Assembly: GCA_904501985.1 (NCBI GenBank)
Contig: CAJGCT010000013.1
Coordinates: forward strand, 1-35,452
Origin: an uncultured Clostridia bacterium
GTDB taxonomy: Bacteria; Bacillota; Clostridia; Oscillospirales; CAG-272
Length of the DNA stretch: 35,452 bases
Reading direction: 5' to 3'
The position numbers and the translations under genes are program-made. Positions 31,019-35,452 of the stretch are shown here, piece after piece. Every line of letters begins with the position of its first letter. Position 1 is the first letter of the stretch. The notes beneath the pieces were generated by a model. The model was not told the DNA's origin, did no database searches, and was given only the letters and a program-made list of their open reading frames with translations.

Positions 31019-32914
31019 TTAGTCTTCTTCAAAGCCTTCTGCCTCCTCGTATAACTCCATCAGTCGCTCTTCCGCCTCGGTCTGTCTTGTGTAAAGCTCG
31101 TTCACCTTGACGTAGTCGGCTTGTATTGCATCATCAGCAAGCTGCTTTGCCAGCTCTTCAAGCTCAGCTTCGAGTTTTGCCGTTTCTTCTTTGTTTTTCT
31201 TCATGCGCGTGCGAAGCCGCCGCTGTTCCGATGCCTGTTCCTTAGCTTTAAGGTACTGCTCTTTGGCGTCGGTGATTACCGCCTGCGGTGCAGGGGAATC
31301 GGACACGGCTGTCCTTGCTTTGTGAGCCTTATATTCCTCGTAGCTTCCTATAAAATCAAGTGCAGGTCGGCTTCCGAGGTCAAGCACGCGGGTGGCAAGC
31401 TTGGAGATGAAATATCGGTCATGCGATACCGCTATAATAGTTCCGTCAAACTCCGAGAGGGCGTTTTCGAGAGCCTCGCGGGAGTTTATATCCAGGTGGT
31501 TTGTAGGCTCGTCCAGAATAAGAAGATTCATCTTTGAGAGTATAAGCTTGCAAAGTGTAAGGCGCGCTTTTTCGCCGCCACTGAGGACGGACACCTTTTT
31601 TTCGATATCATCGCCCTTGAAAAGGAAGAGAGCCAATGCCGAGCGTATTTCCGTTTGCGTCAGACCCTCGTAGCAGTTCCACAGCTCGTCAAGCACCGTA
31701 TTTTCGGGATCAAGATTCTGGTTTTCCTGGTCGTAGTAGCCAACAGTCACGTTGTAGCCGTACTCAAAGCTTCCGGCGTCCTGTGACAGCTTGTCTGCTA
31801 TTATTTTTATAAGTGTGGATTTGCCGCATCCGTTTGGACCGGCTATAAAAAGATGATCTCGCTTCTTTACAAGGAAAGATACGTCCGAGAACAGAGGCTT
31901 GTTTGGAAATGCTTTGGCAAGATTCTTTACGGTGAGCACATCATTTCCGCTTTCTCCTGATTTGGTAAAGGAGAGTCGTATCTTCTCCGGCAGATCCTCC
32001 GGACGCTCTATCTTTACCATACGGTCAAGTGCCTTTTGACGGCTCTCGGCGGCAATGATGTTGCGCTCACGGTTCCACCGTCTCTGCTGTTCGATATACG
32101 CTTCTATGCGAGCGATTTCTTTTTGCTGATTTTTATACTGCCGCTCACGGATCTCACGGTTTTCGGCTTTGAGGACCATATACCGTGAATAATTTCCGTT
32201 GTAAAGCTCCGCATGGGTGTTTTCGATTTCAAGGGTCTTATTTGTGACCTTGTCAAGAAAGAAGCGGTCGTGGGATATAACAAGAAGCGTTCCCTTGTAG
32301 CCGGATAAAAAGTCCTCAAGCCACGCAAGGGTTTCGATGTCGAGATGGTTTGTCGGCTCGTCCAGCATGAGTATATCCGGGGAGGTTATAAGCTGTCTTG
32401 CCAGAGCCAGACGGGTTTTCTGTCCTCCGGAAAGCCCCGATATCTTAAGGTCATGGAATCGCTCGTCGAAACCGAGATTTTTGAGAATACCTTTGCATCT
32501 TGAACGGAATTCATATCCGCCTGCCCGTTTAAAACGGTCAGTAAGCGAGGTGTATGAGGATATCAGTGCAGAATCCGACGGAGTTTCCTCTAATTTTCGC
32601 TGAAGCTCCTCAAGGCGTTTCTCATCGGCGATAAGTGCAGAGAAAGAGGCAAGCATCTCGTCAAGAACGGTGCTGTCGCCCTCAAGACCTGTGTTCTGCT
32701 CAAGCATACCCACAGTCTTGTCCTTGGAAATGAATACCGAGCCGTCGGTTGGGGTATATTCCCCGTGTATTATTTTAAAAAGCGTGGATTTGCCTGCTCC
32801 GTTTACGCCTACGATGCCAAGCTTGTCCCCCTCGTTGAGACTGAAGGAGACCTTGTCAAGTATAACGTCTGTTCCGAATTCAAGGCAAACGCTGCTAAGA
32901 CTGATAGCGGTCAT
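31019..32914 (-). CDS. ABC-F family ATPase (ribosome-associated)
   Basis: A 631-residue soluble protein with two ATP-binding domains and no membrane segments. Domain 1: Walker A GVNGAGKST, signature LSGGQKTR, Walker B MLDEPTNHLD. Domain 2: GPNGCGKST, LSGGEKAR, LILDEPTNHLD. The charged linker between them (about 240-310, YIEQQRRWNRERNIIAAESR) is the P-site tRNA interaction motif region. A C-terminal coiled coil (about 545-631) is present. It belongs to the YdiF/Uup/YkpA-like group, which acts on stalled ribosomes; antibiotic resistance cannot be inferred from sequence alone. Confidence 0.92.
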   Translation of the reverse strand: MTAISLSSVCLEFGTDVILDKVSFSLNEGDKLGIVGVNGAGKSTLFKIIHGEYTPTDGSVFISKDKTVGMLEQNTGLEGDSTVLDEMLASFSALIADEKRLEELQRKLEETPSDSALISSYTSLTDRFKRAGGYEFRSRCKGILKNLGFDERFHDLKISGLSGGQKTRLALARQLITSPDILMLDEPTNHLDIETLAWLEDFLSGYKGTLLVISHDRFFLDKVTNKTLEIENTHAELYNGNYSRYMVLKAENREIRERQYKNQQKEIARIEAYIEQQRRWNRERNIIAAESRQKALDRMVKIERPEDLPEKIRLSFTKSGESGNDVLTVKNLAKAFPNKPLFSDVSFLVKKRDHLFIAGPNGCGKSTLIKIIADKLSQDAGSFEYGYNVTVGYYDQENQNLDPENTVLDELWNCYEGLTQTEIRSALALFLFKGDDIEKKVSVLSGGEKARLTLCKLILSKMNLLILDEPTNHLDINSREALENALSEFDGTIIAVSHDRYFISKLATRVLDLGSRPALDFIGSYEEYKAHKARTAVSDSPAPQAVITDAKEQYLKAKEQASEQRRLRTRMKKNKEETAKLEAELEELAKQLADDAIQADYVKVNELYTRQTEAEERLMELYEEAEGFEED

Positions 32915-32951
32915 TATGCATTCTCCGAATAAACATTATTACACATCCTAT

Positions 32952-32980
32952 AGTATACCACAAAATCTCGCAGTTGTCAA
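32952..32980 (-). promoter_or_regulatory. Promoter of the ABC-F/GT4 unit
   Basis: On the minus strand TTGACA (32975-32980), 17 bases and TATACT (32952-32957) preceded by TGG. Transcription would start about 30 bases before the ABC-F ATG. Confidence 0.8.
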
Positions 32981-33029
32981 ATATTATATATGAACTTGGC
33001 ATACTTGCGGTTGGCATGACACCAGCTGC

Positions 33030-33069
33030 AAAAAAGATACCGTGCCAATAAATTTGGCTCGGTATCTTT
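33030..33069 (-). terminator. Terminator of lexA
   Basis: Read on the minus strand: AAAGATACCG, mismatch, GCCAA, loop, TTGGC, mismatch, CGGTATCTTT, then further T residues. It lies 12 bases after the lexA stop. Confidence 0.88.
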
Positions 33070-33080
33070 CTGTCCGTTAT

Positions 33081-33695
33081 TTACCTGTAAAATCTCATTG
33101 ATGCCACTACCTTGCCGAGAACTATAAGCTCGTTTACGTAGATAGGCTTCATCGAAGAGTTTTCCGGCTGGAGACGGAAGCGGTTTTCTTCACGGTAAAA
33201 GGTCTTTACCGTGGCTTCATCGTCCACAAGCGCAACGATAATGTCCTCGTCCTTGGCGGTGTTGCATTTTTCCACCACAATAAGGTCGCCGTCCATTATG
33301 CCCACTTCGATCATGCTCTCTCCCTGCACCTTCAGCGCAAAAAGGTCGTTGGACGTCATTCTTGATGACGGACGGGGGAAGTCAATGTATCCGTCGTAAT
33401 TTTCAACTGCAAGTATTGGCATACCTGCCGCTACTTTGCCGAGGATAGGCACGCGCACGGTGGCACTGTTCTGCGTACCGCCGTTATCTACGCGCAAGGT
33501 GCGGCTCTTTCCGGGGTCTTTCTGTATCATGCCCTTTTCTTCAAGCTTTGCAAGGTATGTATGAACCGTGGATGTGCTTTTCATATCAAGTGCGTTGCAT
33601 ATGTCACGCACGCTGGGGGAGTAGCCCTCGTTACGAATGGCGTTGAGAATAAAATCGTATATTTCACGCTCGCGTTTGGTAAGCTTGTCTGCCAT
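33081..33695 (-). CDS. lexA: SOS repressor LexA
   Basis: A 204-residue repressor of the DNA-damage response. The N-terminal winged helix-turn-helix is at 1-65 (GYSPSVRDICNALDMKSTST). Self-cleavage is expected between Ala90 and Gly91 (KVAAGMPI), with catalytic Ser127 in QGESMIE and Lys164 in EATVKTFYR. Two ATGs are possible, 33707 and 33695; the first lies only one base after the Shine-Dalgarno AGAAAGG, so 33695 (MADKLTKRER) is preferred. A LexA-box match overlaps its promoter, indicating autoregulation. Confidence 0.96.
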   Translation of the reverse strand: MADKLTKREREIYDFILNAIRNEGYSPSVRDICNALDMKSTSTVHTYLAKLEEKGMIQKDPGKSRTLRVDNGGTQNSATVRVPILGKVAAGMPILAVENYDGYIDFPRPSSRMTSNDLFALKVQGESMIEVGIMDGDLIVVEKCNTAKDEDIIVALVDDEATVKTFYREENRFRLQPENSSMKPIYVNELIVLGKVVASMRFYR

Positions 33696-33818
33696 AATTA
33701 TGACCATACCTTTCTAACACATATGAAGTTTTGTGCTGGTTTCCGTTAGGGAATTCGCATCGGAGATGCGAAAGGCACAAAACTTTATTGTCTGAAACAT
33801 GACCCATTTTTCAGACTT
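33692..33818 (-). repeat. Dispersed leader element, copy B (lexA leader)
   Basis: In transcript order: AAGTCTGAAAA (33818-33808), TTTCAGACA (33797-33789), GTTTTGTG (33783-33776), CTTTCGCATC/GATGCGAA hairpin with a three-base loop (33754-33772), and ATGGTCATAATTATGG (33707-33692), including the lexA start codons. An 11-bp outer stem pairs 33726-33736 with 33775-33785. Blocks and order match the copy before the oppD-like gene at 8407-8540. Confidence 0.6.
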
Positions 33819-33856
33819 GTACCTCCGAATACTTATCTTTTCTGTAGTACAGAATA

Positions 33857-33896
33857 ATTATACCATACTTTTTCAAAAAAAGCAAACGGTTGTTCG
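33857..33896 (-). promoter_or_regulatory. lexA promoter with overlapping SOS box
   Basis: On the minus strand TTGCTT (33880-33885), 17 bases and TATAAT (33857-33862). The sequence CGAACAACCGTTTG (33896-33883) fits the Bacillus-type LexA box CGAAC-N4-GTTYG and covers part of the -35, so LexA would block its own transcription. Confidence 0.8.
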
Positions 33897-33942
33897 GATT
33901 TTATATTTTAATTTTTTATTTATAAATAATTAACAAAGTAAA

Positions 33943-33978
33943 AACACAACGGTAATACACAAGTGTAAGCGTTGTGTT
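33943..33978 (-). terminator. Terminator of the chromate-transporter pair
   Basis: AACACAACG/CGTTGTGTT (33943-33951 with 33970-33978) encloses a second stem TACAC-AA-GTGTA. On the minus strand it is followed by TTTTACTTTG, 8 bases after the gene end. Confidence 0.75.
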
Positions 33979-33986
33979 ATACTTAT

Positions 33987-34553
33987 TTAGTGTAAAAGTG
34001 ACGGCAGAGCGTATACAATAATGCCGAGCACTCCGCTTGCCGCCATTACGACAATGGGGCTTGGCTTTATCCTTCGCATTATCGCGATTCCGGCAAAAAA
34101 TATAATAACCGTGAAAACATCAATGTGAGGATGCATAAATGATCCCTCGCCTATGGCTTCAAGGAGCATTTTTACGCCTGCCGCGGCGATGAGACCGATG
34201 ACGCAGGGGCGCATTACCGATAAAATATGCCGTACAGGCTTCAGATCACCGTATTTTTTAAGAAGCACTGCGAGGATGGAGATTATTACAGCGGACGGAA
34301 ATACAAACCCAAGGGTAGCCGCCACAGCTCCCCCAATACCTGCCTCATTTATACCCACAAATGTGGCGGCGTTGATGGTGATGGGACCGGGAGTCATTTC
34401 TGAAATAACCATAATGTCCGCAAATTCTTCCTCGGTCATCCACGAAAGCTCCGAAACGATCATATCCCTTATGAGAGGGAGAGCGGCGTATCCTCCGCCG
34501 AAGCTGAAAAGCCCCACCTTGGCGAAAGCTAAAAACAGCTTTAGAAAAATCAT
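33987..34553 (-). CDS. Chromate transporter subunit (CHR family, half-size), second gene
   Basis: A 188-residue membrane protein with one CHR domain: KVGLFSFGGGYAALPLIRDM at the N-terminus, then SEMTPGPITINAATFVG, and about five to six hydrophobic segments. The start ATG overlaps the TGA of the previous gene (ATGA at 34550-34553), so the two are translationally coupled. Short CHR proteins act as pairs, together equal to one full ChrA. Chromate export is the family label; the natural substrate in an anaerobe is uncertain. Confidence 0.88.
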   Translation of the reverse strand: MIFLKLFLAFAKVGLFSFGGGYAALPLIRDMIVSELSWMTEEEFADIMVISEMTPGPITINAATFVGINEAGIGGAVAATLGFVFPSAVIISILAVLLKKYGDLKPVRHILSVMRPCVIGLIAAAGVKMLLEAIGEGSFMHPHIDVFTVIIFFAGIAIMRRIKPSPIVVMAASGVLGIIVYALPSLLH

Positions 34554-35137
34554 TTCGCACCGCCTTTCTTCCATTTCAGTGCGGCGGTAATAACCCCTAA
34601 CACAGCACCCACAGAAACAATGACGGCGGCGTTCACTTTGAAAACAAACGCCAAAACAAATGACACGGGGATTATTAGTATGCGAAGCCATCCGAAAAGA
34701 CTACCTTTTGTGAAATCCTTTGTTACCGCGGATATCATGGACAGCACCGCGTCGGCTATAACGGCGCAAATGCCGGCGCGCATACCGCGAAGCACGGCGG
34801 CGATAATGATGCTTTCGGAGAAAGCTTCATATACAAGAGCCACAGCGGTGATTATTATAAGCGGAGGGAGAATCGTGGCAAGGAGCGTTATTGCCGCGCC
34901 GAGGATTCCGCCGGTCTTCATACCAACGAGAATTGCCGCATTTACTGCCACAGCTCCCGGTGCACTCTGCGCTACGGCGGTATAATCAAGCATTTCCTTT
35001 TCTGTAAGCAACGCGTGCTTTTCCACAAAGCTTCGCTTCATCAGCGGCACGATTACATAGCCGCCGCCGAATGTAAATGCGCTGAGCTTCAGCATTTCAA
35101 AAAACAGCGTAAAGTACAGCTTTGCCTTTGACTTCAT
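34550..35137 (-). CDS. Chromate transporter subunit (CHR family, half-size), first gene
   Basis: A 195-residue partner of the next gene with the same plan: KLSAFTFGGGYVIVPLMKRS, AVAQSAPGAVAVNAAILVG and hydrophobic segments to the end (MISAVTKDF loop, then VSFVLAFVFKVNAAVIVSVGA). It is the first cistron of the two-gene unit. The ribosome-binding site lies in a run of eight G residues (35145-35152 on the complementary strand) before the ATG. Confidence 0.88.
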   Translation of the reverse strand: MKSKAKLYFTLFFEMLKLSAFTFGGGYVIVPLMKRSFVEKHALLTEKEMLDYTAVAQSAPGAVAVNAAILVGMKTGGILGAAITLLATILPPLIIITAVALVYEAFSESIIIAAVLRGMRAGICAVIADAVLSMISAVTKDFTKGSLFGWLRILIIPVSFVLAFVFKVNAAVIVSVGAVLGVITAALKWKKGGAK

Positions 35138-35172
35138 ACATCATCCCCCCCCTAGGAAAATCATACAGCATA

Positions 35173-35201
35173 ATTATAGCATACCGAATCGCGGATGTAA
35201 A
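35173..35201 (-). promoter_or_regulatory. Promoter of the chromate-transporter pair
   Basis: On the minus strand TTTACA (35196-35201), 17 bases and TATAAT (35173-35178). Confidence 0.75.
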
Positions 35202-35245
35202 TATCCGTGTGAAAATATTTCCATATGACAGAGAGGTAAGAAAAA

Positions 35246-35452
35246 ATGAAACCTACAATACGCCGTGCCTGCCCCAGCGATACGGAGCGGCTGCTTGATC
35301 TTCTCATGCAGGTTGAGGAGGTGCACAGGCAGGGACGCCCTGACCTTTTTCGCGTGAATGGAACTAAATTCACTCCAACCGAGCTTATCGAAATAATTGC
35401 AGATGACAGCCGCCCTGTTTTTGTGGTGGAGCTTGATGGGAAGGTTGTGGGG
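35246..35452 (+). CDS. GNAT acetyltransferase, 5' part
   Basis: The first 69 codons of a gene running off the window. MKPTIRRACPSDTERLLDLL is the typical GNAT N-terminus (strand, then first helix), and RPVFVVELDGKVVG matches the strand pair before the acetyl-CoA site, which lies beyond the window. GAGAGGTAAG precedes the ATG. It is divergent from the chromate transporter genes. The substrate is unknown. Confidence 0.75.
   Translation, partial: MKPTIRRACPSDTERLLDLLMQVEEVHRQGRPDLFRVNGTKFTPTELIEIIADDSRPVFVVELDGKVVG

Noticed and set aside
34554..34691. Longer N-terminus for the second chromate-transporter gene
   Set aside because: It would overlap the first gene by over 130 bases; the ATGA stop-start overlap and family N-terminus at 34553 explain the data better.

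Overview
The window reads as chromosomal DNA of a Gram-positive, low-to-mid GC Clostridia, most likely an uncultured gut Oscillospiraceae/Ruminococcaceae-type bacterium (inference). The grounds are a T-box riboswitch before pheST, a class B sortase, a LexA box of the Bacillus type, lipoprotein signal peptides, many near-consensus sigma-A promoters and frequent TTG/GTG starts. There are no rRNA, tRNA, CRISPR, phage or transposase genes.

Layout. (1) 1-2983: sugar-phosphate metabolism: the tail of a NagB-like isomerase with altered active-site residues, an FGGY kinase and an inositol-monophosphatase-like enzyme. (2) 2984-12931: a long structured leader and a complete oligopeptide-type ABC importer (substrate-binding lipoprotein, two permeases, two ATPases), followed by an anchored, degenerate ApbE-like protein. 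This is the most unusual part. The binding protein looks circularly permuted, the first permease carries a large outer domain, the first ATPase has about 240 extra residues between Walker A and the Q-loop, and the second ATPase ends in a membrane tail. (3) 13000-16391: a peptidase C26 amidotransferase, nrdR, a GNAT acetyltransferase with pyrE, and a YbaK-type deacylase. (4) 16475-21345: Phe T-box, pheS, pheT, a sugar-phosphate isomerase/epimerase-like TIM barrel and a strong terminator. (5) 21361-22729: an AT-rich cassette of a small XRE regulator facing a membrane protein and a small lipoprotein, across two copies of a palindromic operator. (6) 22828-28431: metallophosphoesterase and ahcY; sortase B, an rRNA methyltransferase and a GT2 glycosyltransferase; a small Cys-rich membrane protein. 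(7) 28453-35137, minus strand: prfB without the programmed frameshift, a GT4 glycosyltransferase and ABC-F ATPase pair, lexA with an SOS box, and a two-gene split chromate transporter. The window ends inside another GNAT gene.

Two non-coding signals stand out. A dispersed leader element recurs before the oppD-like ATPase and before lexA: the same short blocks occur in the same order and end in the same 16-base start region, ATGGTCATAATTATGG. A near-identical start region also opens the rRNA methyltransferase gene. Separately, a 115-bp palindrome-rich insert in the prfB leader is bounded by 11-bp direct repeats that duplicate the promoter -10 region.

Gene calls rest on reading motifs by eye; no database search was run. 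Promoters and terminators are pattern matches.
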